DNA of 64,000 bases from Platerodrilus igneus. Its lineage: Eukaryota; Arthropoda; Insecta; Coleoptera; Lycidae. The translations under genes and the position numbers were made by a program. Each line of letters starts with the position of its first letter. The stretch's first letter is position 1. The notes below the pieces were generated by a model, which did not search any database, was not told the origin of the DNA, and saw nothing but the letters and a program-made list of their open reading frames with translations. Positions 36,498 through 48,402 of the stretch are shown here, in pieces. Location: positions 3,172,501-3,236,500 of the forward strand of contig JARFIW010001215.1 in assembly GCA_036346225.1 (NCBI GenBank), in the 5' to 3' direction.

Positions 36498-37160
36498 ATG
36501 GGAAAGGCACTTGGACCGGATGGCATGCCCCCGGAAGTTACGAATGCCATAGTCAAAAGTAACACGGGGCACTTCAGAACTTTGTTCAACGAATGTCTGG
36601 AGAACAACTTATCATCCGAACGAAAACTGGTAAAACTGGCACTTAAAGAAGAACCGAAGAAACAAAACGGACCTGTAAAATAGAGCCAATATGTTTACTT
36701 AGCATGTTTAAAAAAATATATAAATATATTCTAAATAATAGGCTCCAGAAGGAAATTGAAGAACGTGGGGGTAACCAAAGATCAGTACAGTTTTGTAAAA
36801 GACAAAACTACTGTTGACGCGGTACAGAAAGTTCCGAGACAGTAAACTGAAACAATAGGGTTGGCAGAAGATGAGGCGGTTTAGTTTTAATAGATGTGAA
36901 AAACGCACTCAATATATTCTTGTGAGAGGTGATAATAAATAAGCTGTAGAAACGAAACATATCTAGCGTTTACTGAATATTACGCACTACCTCCATGGTA
37001 GAAAGACAACGGTAGGAAAAGAGACCTGTCTAAAATTAGAGAAAGGTGTTCGACAGGGATCGGTTTTGGCCTACCCTGGAACATTGTGTACGACGACGCC
37101 ATGGCAGTGAAGGTCCGGAGGGCATAGACCAATTTTGTTACGCGGATGAACTGGTAAACG
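36498..37160 (+). pseudogene. R1-like LINE reverse transcriptase remnant
   Basis: An open stretch at 36498-36683 has GKALGPDGMPPEV and FNECLENN. Next come traces of NNRLQKEIEERGG and LIDVKNALN, then EKGVRQGSVLA at 37039-37071, and CYADELV at 37135-37154 where FADDLV is expected. The order and spacing match the RT of R1/I-type LINEs, which prime reverse transcription at a nicked chromosome. At least five stops or frameshifts are visible. Confidence 0.8.
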
Positions 37161-37390
37161 TAACTGCAACATGAAAGCACCTACAACCCAAACCACTGGT
37201 AGATGAAAGCTTGAGGAGCATCGCCCAATAGATGAGATAAAACAAGCTAGAGTTAGTATCCGGAAAGAACAGCCACAACACTAAATCTTGGACGGAAAGC
37301 CAAACAAAGCACTTTCAAATTAGATGGGCATTTGATAACCCAGTACAAAACTGTAAATTATTTAGGAGTACTATAGATTACGGACTTACC

Positions 37391-38931
37391 TCGCTCGGCA
37401 CTTGGGGAAGAGAACCACTAAACCCAAGGACATTATGGAGACCCTAATCATATGGATGTCCATTATAGGTGGACCGAGGGCACAGAAAATGAAGGTACTA
37501 CAGATACAATTCGATCAATAGTGCTTGGGGCACCCTCAATATGGCATGGAGCATCACCAATACGTAGATGCAAAGAAGGTATTCAAATGTGACAGACAGC
37601 AATGGCAGTGAGAGCATGCAATGCTGATTGCACTGTCTCGACAGTAGCACTGACAGTGGTAGCAGGTTCCGCCCACTAAAAATTCTAGTCGAAGGGAGAT
37701 ACGGGATCTATGAAGCCATTAAATAAAAAGCAATAAAAGACACCAAAGAAATTAAATTAGACGCCAGAAAAATAACCACGGATAAATGTCAAACACAATA
37801 GGTGCAGACATCCAAAGGCAGATGGATCGCTAGGCTCATATCGCAAGTACAGCCCCGAGTAGAAATAAAACACGGACTTATAAATTACAACCGCACCCAG
37901 GTTCTGATGAACCGCGGTTGTTTTGGCGCGTGCCTGCATAAGAACAAGAAAACAACCACCACAGCGCGCCGATATTGTGAATGTTATATGGACGACTTCA
38001 ATCACACACTATTTAAGTGCAAAGGGTGGAATAAAGAAACAATAGCGCTAGCAAGGTCCATATGACAAAAGTTACTGCCAATCAGATGACAAAAGAGATG
38101 TTAAACTCACAAGCAAATTGGAACAAAATGAACACCTTATCAAAGGAGTATTAAGCGCAAAAGAGAAGGACGAACGACAAAGATAGCTAAACAGATAAGC
38201 TAGGTAAAAAGGAAAATAACACTCCTAGTGTGGATGCCATTCCCGTGGTTTCGGGAAGTACCCTATCAATAGAGGGAAGGGGAAAAAAAGTTTAGTGTGT
38301 ATCTCAACTTCCACCGACAATAGATGGTCTTAAGCCAGCCGGAGAGTAAGACAATAGAAGCTTCTCCGACCTCAAAAAAAAAGTTTGCATGGAGAGCTGC
38401 ATCAAACCATTCTGCGGACTGAAAACTTTACAACATTCAAGCAGGCTACTGTCTTAGTCTTTGTCAAATTAACTACGAAACTTTAGCAATATTTGACAGA
38501 GCCACTGTCAAGACGTCGCAGCTCCTCAGGGCGTCACAGCGAACACTTTGGGAATCCCTGGATTAGATAAAAACCAGGTTCGTTTTAGGGCTTGCTTTAC
38601 ATGGAAGAAAGCAGAAAATGGACTTTTTAGATTCCCTAGTTAAAATATACCTGCAGTAGTTGTAAAGCTTTTTGAATTTTGAAAAATCATATGCTTAGAA
38701 AATCGAAGCAACGGTGCAGAATTTTGTAAGAAAAAACTTTGGTCGTGCGGCAAAGATTTTCACCTGGCTCGCTCTCAGTTCAGAAGTTCCGCTGAAACTG
38801 ATCGAATTAGTGATGCATATTTATTTCCGACTAAAATGACAGTATTGCTTAATTTTTTGGAATGCCTCTTTGAAATGTTTTAACTATCTAAAGAATCAAC
38901 GCAAATTGTCTAGAAATACTTTCGCTAGGCA
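37391..38931 (+). repeat. Tandem LINE 3' unit 1
   Basis: First of three tandem units of about 1.5 kb, contiguous with the LINE body. Anchors: TCGCTCGGCACTTGGGGAAG at the start, GTGGACCGAGGGCACAGAAAA near 37471, GCTTGCTTTACATGGAAGAAAG near 38590, and CAACGCAAATTGTCTAGAAAT near the end. Confidence 0.85.
37802..38065 (+). pseudogene. R1-like LINE C-terminal zinc-binding region, unit 1
   Basis: The frame carries the region typical of R1-clade ORF2 ends: GRWIARLISQVQPRVEIKHG, NRGCFGACLHK, then RRYCECYMDDFNHTLFKCKG, where C-x-C, H and C form the presumed zinc site. It is the best-preserved of the three copies. Confidence 0.82.
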
Positions 38932-40403
38932 CCTAGAGAAGATAACCTCTAAAACCAAGAACATTATGAACACCTTACCATATTGATGCCCAATATAAGT
39001 GGACCGAGGGCACAGAAAAGATAACTACTACCGATGCATCCCAATTAATAATGCAATATGAAGCCCCAAAATGGCATGAAGCACTGGGGATACACAGATG
39101 CAAAGAAGATATTTGAAAGTGCCAGAGAGCAATGGAAGTGAGAGCGGGCACTGCTTATCGCACTGTCTCTACGGAAGCACTGCTAGTGATAGCAAATCGC
39201 CAGCCACTAGAAATTCTAGTGGACGAGTGAGACAGGATCTATAACATCATCAACGAATACCAGAAAAGACAGGAAAGAAAGTTTAGACGCCAGAAAAATA
39301 ACTACGGATAAATGTCAAAACTAATAGGAGCAGACACCCAAAGGCAGACACATACCGTGAGTACAACCCTGAGTAGAAAGGAAACGCGCACATATAATGT
39401 CACCCAGGCGCTACTGAGGCACGGTTGTTTTGGCACGTACTTGCATACGATCCAGCAAGAAGCCACAACAGCATGCTGGTATTATGAACATTATGTGAAA
39501 GACTCCAACCATACACCGTTTGAGTGAGGTGGTGGGATAGCGCCAGAAAGGTACACCGGACATACAGTTACTGCAAATAACGCTGCGAAGAAAATTTTAG
39601 CCTCACAAGAAAATTGGAACAAAGTTGAACACCTTATTGGTGAAATACTAAACGCAAAATTGAGGAGCGAATTACAAAGAGTACTAACCAGACAACCTAA
39701 ATAAGAAGAGAAAACGCACACCCATGCCTCTCGAGCTCCCGTGATGTACAACACATACCAGTGGTTCCAGAAGAGACTACCATTGAAAGAGTTTAGTGAG
39801 TATCTCAACTAATAGGAGCATTCCACACTCCCGCAAACAATAGATGCTTTTAAGCCGGCCGTAGAGTAAGGCAATATAAGCTTCTCCAACCCCTTGGAAA
39901 AAAGAAGCACAGCATGGAATGCTGCTTCAAACCAGTCTGCGGACTGAAAACTCAACAACATTCAATCAGACTACTGTATTGGTCTTTGTATAAATATTTA
40001 TTAAACTTGTCCAATATACCACAAAGCCTCCCTCTGAGGTTGTCGACGCTCCCCTGCGCCACGGCGCCTAGTTTGGTAACCACTAGATTTTTGTTCTAGG
40101 TTTTGCTTTACAGGCGGAAGAAGGTAGAAAATGGACTTTTTAGATTTCCTAGTTAAATTTTAAGCTTTTTGAATTTTAAAAAACTATATCCCCAGAAAAT
40201 GGAGGAAATGGTGCCGATTTTTTGTAGGGCAAGAATTAGATTTTACCTGACTCGCTACTAATTCAAAAGTTCCGTCAAACTGATCTAATTAGTGATGAAT
40301 ATGCATTTCCTACTAAAATAAGAATAATGCTAAATTTTTTGGAATGCCTCCTTGAAATGCTTAAACTATTTAAAGAATAAACGCAAATTTCATAGAAACA
40401 CTT
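38932..40403 (+). repeat. Tandem LINE 3' unit 2
   Basis: Starts TCGCTAGGCACCTAGAGAAG, joined directly to the 3' terminal sequence of unit 1. The GTGGACCGAGGGCACAGAAAA anchor lies at 39001 and the GCTTTACAGGCGGAAGAAGG anchor near 40106. It contains the intact empty site for the foldback element of unit 3 (ACTAGATTTTTGTTCTAGG, near 40082). Confidence 0.85.
39312..39527 (+). pseudogene. R1-like LINE C-terminal region, unit 2
   Basis: Fragment with HGCFGTYLHTI and YYEHYVKDSNHTPFE. The first Cys pair is degraded (YYEHY in place of YCECY), so zinc binding is lost. Confidence 0.75.
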
Positions 40404-40844
40404 TCGCTCGGCACATAGAGAGGATAACCTCTAAAACCAAGAATATTATGAAGACCTTACCATATTGATGACCAATATAGGTGGACCGAGGATACAGAAA
40501 AGACAACTTTGGATGCAACCCAATCAATAATGCTATATGCAGCCACAAAATGGCAAATAGCGCTACGGATACACAGATGCAAAGAAGAGATTGGAAAGTA
40601 CCAAAGAGTAGTGGAAGTGAGAGCGTGCACTACTTATCCCACTGTCTCTACAAAAGCACTATTCGTGGTAGCAAGTCTTCACCCACTAGAAATTTTAGTG
40701 AATGAGTGAGACAGGATTCTATTACGTCATTACCAAGAAAAGACAAAAAGAAATTACATTAGACGCCAGAAAACTAACTATGGATAAATATCATAACCAA
40801 TAGAAGCAGACACCCAAAGGCAGATAAACCGCTATACTCGTACC

Positions 40845-41150
40845 GTGACTACAACCTTGAGTAGAAAGGAAACACGGACTTATAATGTCACCCAGGTGCT
40901 AACGGGGTATGGTTGTTTTAGCGCGTACCCGCATAAGATCTCGAAGAAAGTCACCATAGCATGCTGGTATTGTGAATGTTATGTGGCCGACTCAAACCAC
41001 GCACCATTTGAGGCGGGATGGAAAAAGAATAGCGCTAGAAAGAAACCGGACAAAGTTACTCCAAATAACGTCGCGAAGAAAATTTTAGCCTCACAAGAAA
41101 ATTGGAACAAAGTTCAACACTTTATCGGTGGAATATTAAGCGCAAAATAG
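40845..41150 (+). pseudogene. R1-like LINE C-terminal region, unit 3
   Basis: 101 codons with YGCFSAYPHKI, CWYCECYVADSNHAPFEAGW and a tail ending IGGILSAK. The Cys pair and His of the zinc site are kept; the last Cys appears lost. No RT lies upstream in this unit. Confidence 0.78.
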
Positions 41151-41580
41151 AAGAACGAATGAAAAAGAGACCTAACTAGACAACCTAAATAAGAAGGAAA
41201 AACGCGCACCAATTCCTCTCGAGCTCCCGTGATGTAGAACACATACCAGTGGTTCCAGAAGAGAGTATCACTAGAGGAGCTTAGTGGGTATCTTAACTAA
41301 TAGGAGCGTCCCTAACTCTCACCAATTATAGATGCTTTTGAGCCAGTCGTGTAGGGTAAGGCAATAAAAGCTTCTCCGATCTCAGGAAAAAGAAGAGCAG
41401 CATGGAATACTGCCTCAAACCAGTGTGCGGACCGAAAACTCAACAATATTCAATCAGTCTACTGTCTTGGTCTTTGTCTAAATATTTATGAAACTTTTAG
41501 AATATTTCTCAAAGCCCCCTTTGACAGCGTCGCGGCTCCCCTGTGCGCCACGACGCACAGTTTGGGAACCACTAGATTTT

Positions 41581-42427
41581 GTGGTTTGGCAAATTTATAT
41601 ATAAGCAATTATCGCGCGCATAAATTCGTACTACAATTTTCTAATACGGCCGGTTTTGGAAGTTGATAACGCTCCAAAAGATAAATCGACCAGTCGTAGT
41701 AGAAAAATGGAAATTCGTTTGGAAAACACTCGCCGGTCAGTTAGTACGCGCTCGCTGTGAGTTAACATATAGAATCGCATATCTCTGCAACGCAAGTGCC
41801 CATTAATTTGAAAATTGTGGTATGTTTTTTGTGTGTTTGTTTTGCATGTATTTAACTTTGTATACCTAGCTACCAGCCGCTTAAGTCAAAATTTTAATCC
41901 CTTACCCGCAGGCAATTTAATTCGCATTTTATTTATTTATACGCTATACCTAATACAGTCCACACCACTTTGCCACATCACTGCTTATTTTGGTCTTTCG
42001 AGCCGAATTTGAACCAGCGGCCTAAGAATCGTGTGGCAAAGGGGTGTGGACTATATTAGGTGTAGCGTATAAGTAAATGAAATGCAAGTTGAATTGTCTG
42101 CGGGTAAGGGATTGAAATTGTGACGTAAGCGGCTGGTAGTTAGTTAAACCAAGTTAAATACATGCAAGACAAACACACAGAAAACTTACCCTAATTTTTA
42201 AATTAATGGTCACTTGCGTTGCAGATATATGCGATTCTATATGTTAACTCACAGCGAGCGCGTACTTACTGGCGGGCGGGTGTTTTCCAAATGAATTTCC
42301 ATTTCTCTACTACGACTAGCCGATTTATCTTTCGGAGCGTTATCAACTTCCAAAACCGGCCGTATTAGGAAATTGTAGTACGAATTTATGCACGCGATAA
42401 TTGCTTATATATAAACTTGCCAAACCA
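41581..42427. mobile_element. Foldback (long palindromic) DNA element
   Basis: Two inverted arms of about 396 bp (41582-41977 and 42032-42427), imperfect but alignable throughout, around a 54-base loop. The ends read TGGTTTGGCAAATTTATATA and its complement. TTTT flanks both sides (41577-41580, 42428-42431), and unit 2 of the LINE array supplies the empty site. No coding capacity, so non-autonomous. The superfamily is not assigned. Confidence 0.88.
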
Positions 42428-42764
42428 TTTTGGTTCTAGGACTTGCTTTACAGGTGGAAAGAAGTAGATAATGGCCTTTTTAGATTCCCTAGTTAAAATC
42501 CACCTGCACAACTGTTAATTTTTTTAATTTTGAAAAATGGCGTGCCCAGAAAATGTGGGAAACGGTGTTGATTTTTTGTAGGGTTTGTCGTACTGCAAAG
42601 ATTTTCACCTGCCACGCTCCCAATTCAAAGTTCCGCTAAAACTGATCTAATAAGTGATGAATATTTATTTCAGACTAAAATGACAGTAATGCTTAATTTT
42701 TGGAATGCTTTTTTGAAGTGCTTAAATTATTTAAGGAATCAGCGCAAATTGAATAGAAATTCTT

Positions 42765-44234
42765 GGAACAATCTTTGCTGAATTATTAAAGAACCTAAAA
42801 TCAATGTACAGGGTGTCATTTAATATCGTGCAGATAATAGCATCAGGTCTTTGATCGTACGCACTTCACACAAGTTAAAGTATTTAATTGTGGGAACCTC
42901 CAGCAGTGAGTAGTATTTGTATTCGCATGAAGTAAATATACCTGGTTGTTTTCATAACTATTGGGTAGTTGTTTGGCCACGTTAAAAGGTCGTGGGAGTT
43001 AAACAGCTGTCAAGCGGAGTCTCTTATTTGCTTCGGATTCTAATTTAAATATTTCAACAACTGATTACTGTCCTCTGACCGCAAAAACAATTTGGTATAA
43101 CAAGTTGGTGTATTTTAAACGATCAGGGTATATTGTAATAATATGATCGCTGTATTACGTGAGTTATACGTACTTGAAAACCATACATATTTCATGCAGT
43201 TAAAAAGGTTAATTGCATGTTTGAAAGTTTGTTTAAGATGAGGAAGTTTTTAATAGTTAGTAGGTTTTGTATGGGAAATTAACAGTTGCTGTTATATATT
43301 AGAATGATGGACAATGTCACACAATTAAAAATTCTCTAATACGGATATAGAAGGGTGTTAAAAAATTATTGAATTAATACTAGATAATGTATGATATAAT
43401 TAGGCAACACAATTGATAATTACAGCCCATAGCAATAAACAATAAATATTTTATTGCCAATCAATAAATCTAGCTTATTGGCGTGCTTTCAATTTCTAAA
43501 AAAACAATAGGTCCTATATAAAATATGTAACCGGTTTTTTTAAAACAGTTAAACAATCGAAAGAGTGATTACTTTCATATAAGAAAGAAGTCTGCAACTA
43601 AGATTTAAATTTTGAATAAGCTAGGGAATGGAGTTAATCGCAAGACGAATTATGTGAAATAGGTGTATATCACAACCCAGTTCAGGAAATAGCTTTTGCT
43701 GCATAGACCAAACGAGTCTAACTGCATACTTATGTTCATCTGCACCTAACGAAAACTGAGAGCTGTCACCACATTCAAGGGACGTTTATTTAAAAACCAT
43801 TTTAATTTGTTAACAATTTGATTGTGTTAACATGCACACAGCTGCATCTCAAGTTCCCAAATATAACCATTATCTTGAATTTTTATACATCAGGATTTAT
43901 TTTAGGAAAACCCAAAATCCATACAATTAAAATTATTTCTACATCTTTCTATCAACATCTGTTTTGTTGCCTATTAAACGGTTATTAATTTCAAACTCTT
44001 ACCTTTGATTTATTTCTTGAAAATTTTACCAATTTTATTATAATATACAAATACAATATTCCGATGATTGAAATTCTAAAAATTTTATTATAGAGTAAAA
44101 TTTCTATAATTGTTATTTTGTAAAAAAGAAATTTTAAAATAGTAACTATAAATGCGTACAGTTAATGACTCATCCACTGTATATCAATATCGTAGCATTT
44201 CAGTTTTCTAACTCTATTTACAAGCAAAATTTGA

Positions 44235-44238
<4 letters not shown>
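42765..44238. other. No recognisable feature
   Basis: AT-rich sequence with only short spurious frames and no named repeat. Confidence 0.5.

Positions 44239-44239
<1 letters not shown>

Positions 44240-44282
<43 letters not shown>
44240..44282. repeat. (TA)n microsatellite
   Basis: A TA tract followed by TTGTTGTGGATTC, whose complement (GAATCCACAACAA before TA) resembles the LTR end GATCCACGGCAA in opposite orientation. Confidence 0.95.
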
Positions 44283-44289
<7 letters not shown>

Positions 44290-44338
44290 GGATTCAAAGG
44301 GTTAAATTAGTGGGAAACAATAAAATTTCAACAACCCT

Positions 44339-46479
44339 GTATATATAAAAGAACAAATTATTTACGCGCAAAATTAATTTAAGTCATTTAGGGAAAACGG
44401 ACGAGTATTAACGTATTTTTGTAATTAATAATTGGAATGGTAAAATTACATTAAGAAAAAACAGTTTTAAAGCAAATAGAAGTTCAAGGATACACATAAT
44501 TAATTTTAATTTATTTTAATCTAACACGTATAAGAATAAGGAAACCTGCTTGCGTAAGAAAATCAATAATTCCAAGGCAAATATATTCGTTTTAACAAGC
44601 AAACATCAGTTTTAAACAGTAACGAAGAAATATAAAGTCTAGGAATTGTTATGCTAAACGGTCGATAATTAACAGAAACACCTGCGTTTTAAAAGGTTAC
44701 ACTCGACGAAGTCGAGAGCATGTTACGATAGGATTTCATAGAAATATTTTCAACCGTCAGTTTGGATAAACTACAAGGCTAACAAACATCTTAAAGAGCG
44801 AGGGAAATGCACAATCGGTTATACACAACAGATAGAGACAGATATAAAAGCGTTGGGATTAAAAATGCACGTACCTTATCTACGTGGAGATGAGATGTTA
44901 TCAATATCGATTTTTTGTAACGCAAGTGGGGTTTTGAAAGAGACAGCAAACATGTATCAAACAAGAATAAAAAGAACTTAGGTGGAGTTTATGACGACAG
45001 AGTTGAAAGTGGACAGTGTTCCGAACGTAGACACTCGCGAAGGTGAAAGCAAATCGGGGTGATACAGTACGTAGCACGTTACAAAATTTCACGAATTTCG
45101 ACACGGTTATGTTCAAAATTTTGAGAATTAGATTTGAAAATAAGCTTTTTGCTTGAAGTGCGTCCACTTAGTGGGTTTTCAAAGCACATAAATACTCAAC
45201 CTAGGTTATTGAGGTCCTCCTATCTTCTCTTCGCTTTTATTTTAATTTACTTCGATAAAGTACTGAATGCCGACCACATTAACAGTAAAGCGTATTGTAT
45301 GTGATAATATTACCGTAAATATAAAGGTTGAAAGTGTAAAACAGTAGTAGCGGCAATCCAATTATTGCCGTGAAGTACGTGTAGTGCATATTAAATTAAT
45401 AAAGGTCCGGCTACTACTATACAAAACACGAAAATCAATAAATGGAAGCATGATATTTGAGGGTAAACATCACAAATAATCAAGTTTGTATGCATGATAT
45501 ATGGAATGGTACTGTGAAACTAGGCATAGCTCGCAGAGGTGGGAGACGGTGGAGGCCTGTGGATCCGCTGAGTAGCACGGTGAATGAAAACGAAGCCGAG
45601 GTGTTCTGGCAATTATCTTCAAAAAAAAGAAAGCCTGAAGAATTCTCCAGGTTTGAAATTTTTGTTGTTTGATAAACATTTGTGAAATTTTGTGCCGTGT
45701 GTTTGACTTTTGGGGCATATTTATGGTTGTAGAAACTTATTAAAAAGGATACATGTACTGGACAATTTATTGAGGTTAAATATTAAAAAGGGGTGTATTT
45801 AAAATATTCAAAATTTTATTCAGGATATAAATTGAATTGTAAACGGTAAACGGGTCTGTTAATTTTGTTTTAATTTATGCAAGATGTAAAAGGCATATAC
45901 AAACTAAACTGGGTTATTATGAGCTCACCATACTCCAGTGTGCAGTCAATTTAGGGTAACATGTGGGGTCCATCTACTCATATTTCATTGAATTTGCTTG
46001 AAAATAATTAGAAAAATCAAGGACTTTAAAAACTTACCATATTTTGAGTTTTATAATTAGTGTATCAAACTGTTTTTAACACATGTGAATATAATTTATC
46101 TGTTAATAGCTGTAAATAAAAGGTTGTATGATTGTTGTATTATTTGGTGATTTTATTGAATGGTGTGCGAGTGTGAAAGAGGTATGGTTGTAAATTTAGG
46201 TATTCGAGAAGAGGCACAGCTGAGCTAGCCAGGTAATCTGAAGGAGTTTGAAGACGAAATAAAAGAGTAAGAAATATTTTTTGAAATTATTGCTTTTTTT
46301 TTAAATTATATGTTGGCCCAAGGAGGGGGCACAAATTTTACGAAGGTTCCACGACACTTTTATGACGCCCAATTTGTGGGGCGCGTATGAGTTAGGTGAA
46401 GGAACGATGTTTTAACGAAGCTGGGACAAAGCTTTAGCTTTGTCCCAGCTTCGTTCCCGAATTTTTGTAAGTTCCACGG

Positions 46480-46481
<2 letters not shown>
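44339..46481 (+). repeat. LTR-like block F (probable solo LTR)
   Basis: Starts TGTATATATAAAAGAAC and ends AGTTCCACGGCAA at a TA tract. It shares ATTATTTACGCGC, TCAATATCGATTTTTTGTAAC, GGGTTATTATGAGCTC (about 45911), GCACAGCTGAGCTAGCCAGG (46213-46232) and AGAGTAAG (46264-46271) with E and C. The donor-like site is altered (CTCCAGGTTTG, 45646-45656). Two primer-site-like strings occur: TTGGCCCAAGGAGGGGGC and TGACGCCCAATTTGTGGGGC. No internal genes are attached. Confidence 0.75.
46414..46455. repeat. Perfect 20 bp inverted repeat inside LTR F
   Basis: AACGAAGCTGGGACAAAGCT, a TT spacer, then its exact reverse complement. It lies between the last primer-site-like string and the LTR end, and blocks E and H have nothing equivalent. 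Confidence 0.9.

Positions 46482-46519
<38 letters not shown>
46482..46519. repeat. (TA)n microsatellite at the end of LTR block F
   Basis: A TA tract directly after CCACGGCAA. Confidence 0.95.
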
Positions 46520-46522
<3 letters not shown>

Positions 46523-46581
46523 CGTGTAAATTATATGTAAAGAGGAATAGTTAAGTCAAGAGAGTAATATTGTAAGGACCG

Positions 46582-47999
46582 TGTATATAGAAAACAAGAA
46601 TAAATTATTTACGCGCCAAATTAATTAGTATTGACTTTAAAACAAACGGATAACAGCATACATGAGTATTAATAAACCGTCATGTAAAATTTGCATAGTG
46701 TGGAAGTTTTGTAGAATGTAAAACTCAAAGATAATACGAGTATAATTAGTTTTTATATTCGAAGGTTGTAAATTGTGCATATCAAGTAATAAGGGAGAGC
46801 TTTTGTCTATATAAAATTGATAATGTAAACGCATATGGTTATTTAAACTAACAAAGCGTGCGCTAAAAACAAATCCTAAGAAATCCACAGGTTAAACAAC
46901 TTGGGAAAGTACAATTTCAAACTGGCAAACAGTTCATAGAAAGACAAACAGACAAATAAACAAATTCCAGAAACCAGAATGTACGTTAGAACAAAATTCT
47001 TTAGAAATTTTAGTTAACGGTCTAGGCGAAGGCTGTAAAATAGCAGGTGGTTTGAAAGCAAGTAGAGACGATACCAATAGCATAGGGAAAACAAGAATGA
47101 CAAATAACAGACGTTGGATAAAACACCCGTCTAAATCGCGCGATAATTTGTAGAGGCTTACCACAATATCGATTTTATGTTACTGTAGTGAGATTTTAAA
47201 GAAAGACAAAGAATATGAGTTAGACGAGGATAACATAGTTGGATGTTGGACTTACGACAGGGGAAATGGTCGGGATTGGCTGATTGTAAGTGGAATGAGA
47301 GAAATTTCTCGGAGCATAGTGACCGTTATGCTATTATAGCCAGTGTTTCGTGAACGTGAAATGCTCAGTTTTGAAAAGATCGTTATAGTTTAGATTTTCG
47401 GAATCAAGTTACGGTGGTGGTAATTTCAATGAAAACGGGGTACTGGAGGTAGGTTTTCAACGCTTATAAATACAATAAGGGATGTAGTGGGGCTTTCTTA
47501 CTTCTTCGGTTCGCTTCAGATCTACATGGTAACATCTACGTTAATAAATTTTTAATCGGTGATAAGTGCAGTCCGTTTTAATTTAAATTAAAAGTATTTG
47601 AAAGCACAAGTAGGTGCTAAGTTAAACGGTGCTGTAAGTAAATACATTCGAATAACGAATAAAAGATGTTACTGAGGTAAGCGAACATAGTTATTTTTCT
47701 GAACGAGGGTGCTGATTGTATGGAATATTCAGAAGCTGACTAACATGTTTGGACAAGTACATGGGTAGCAGTATCGAAGGCGTCTGCATAGCTTTTGATG
47801 AGTTTGATGTACATGTAGCAAAAGGAAGTTCAATGGAATGCAACGACGAGATTGGTTGGACGACATCTTCAGAGGTGACGGTGCAAAAGGCTTACGCCAG
47901 GTAACGAAATTTGTTTCCTTTTGTTATTGCTTGCACATTTTGTGCTGTTATTTTGTGCTAGAATGATTTGACACATTGGGAAATTTACAAATTTAAATC
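46582..47999 (+). repeat. LTR-like block G (3'-truncated)
   Basis: Starts TGTATATAGAAAACAAG with ATTATTTACGCGCC, like E and F. It has a TATA box (47465-47472) and a strong splice-donor-like GCCAGGTAACG (47896-47906). Homology to E and F can be followed about 70 bases past the donor and is lost near 48000, before the GAGCTC block. Confidence 0.7.
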
Positions 48000-48137
48000 G
48001 TGTACACAACTATACATAAACCTAACTTTCAATTACGTTTGGCATTTTTGTCAATCATATCTGACATTGTCAAGTTTCTGACTTATGTCATTTATAGACA
48101 GGAAGTTACACTCGAAATTACGGCTATACGCCAAATA

Positions 48138-48368
48138 TTAAATATATAAATATTTCAGATAGTTAATTACATAAGATAAGTTGATATATACTATAGTATT
48201 ACAGTGAATAAGATGAAATAATAACTTAGACTTTTATGCAAAGCCCAAATGATCATTTCAAATCAAGCTAGTAATTGAACGATGAAAAATATAAGGTCTT
48301 GGACAGGACTTGAACCTGTATCCTGGTTTTGCCGGAACAATGCGTTTACCAATTACGCCACCGAGACC
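48138..48368 (-). mobile_element. tRNA-headed SINE, minus copy of an inverted pair
   Basis: The 74-base tRNA-like head is at 48295-48368 on the minus strand. It has A box TGGCGTAATTGG, T-arm ACAGG-TTCAAGT-CCTGT and an acceptor stem with one mismatch. The body runs left to about 48138. The anticodon-loop sequence reads GGC (Ala-like) but with C in place of the invariant T before it, so this is a SINE head or pseudo-tRNA. Confidence 0.78.
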
Positions 48369-48402
48369 GATTTAAATTTGTAAATTTCCCAATTGTGTCA
48401 TT

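Larger units (their letters stand above)
35640..37390 (+). mobile_element. R1-like LINE, decayed body
   Basis: A degenerate non-LTR retrotransposon on the plus strand, interrupted by a SINE. Before the SINE it encodes traces such as DTDIFDAAYKIV and KLRAFRKLFIEKEEGVESPETL. After it come RT motifs. The C-terminal zinc-binding region lies in the tandem units downstream. Stops and frame changes are frequent. The endonuclease domain is not recognisable, so the 5' limit is approximate. Confidence 0.78.
40404..42764 (+). repeat. Tandem LINE 3' unit 3 (interrupted by foldback element)
   Basis: Starts TCGCTCGGCACATAGAGAGG. Without the 847 bp insertion it is about 1.5 kb, like units 1 and 2. Its terminal part (GCTTTACAGGTGGAAAGAAG onward) lies right of the insertion. 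Homology ends near GAATAGAAATTCTT. Confidence 0.83.
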
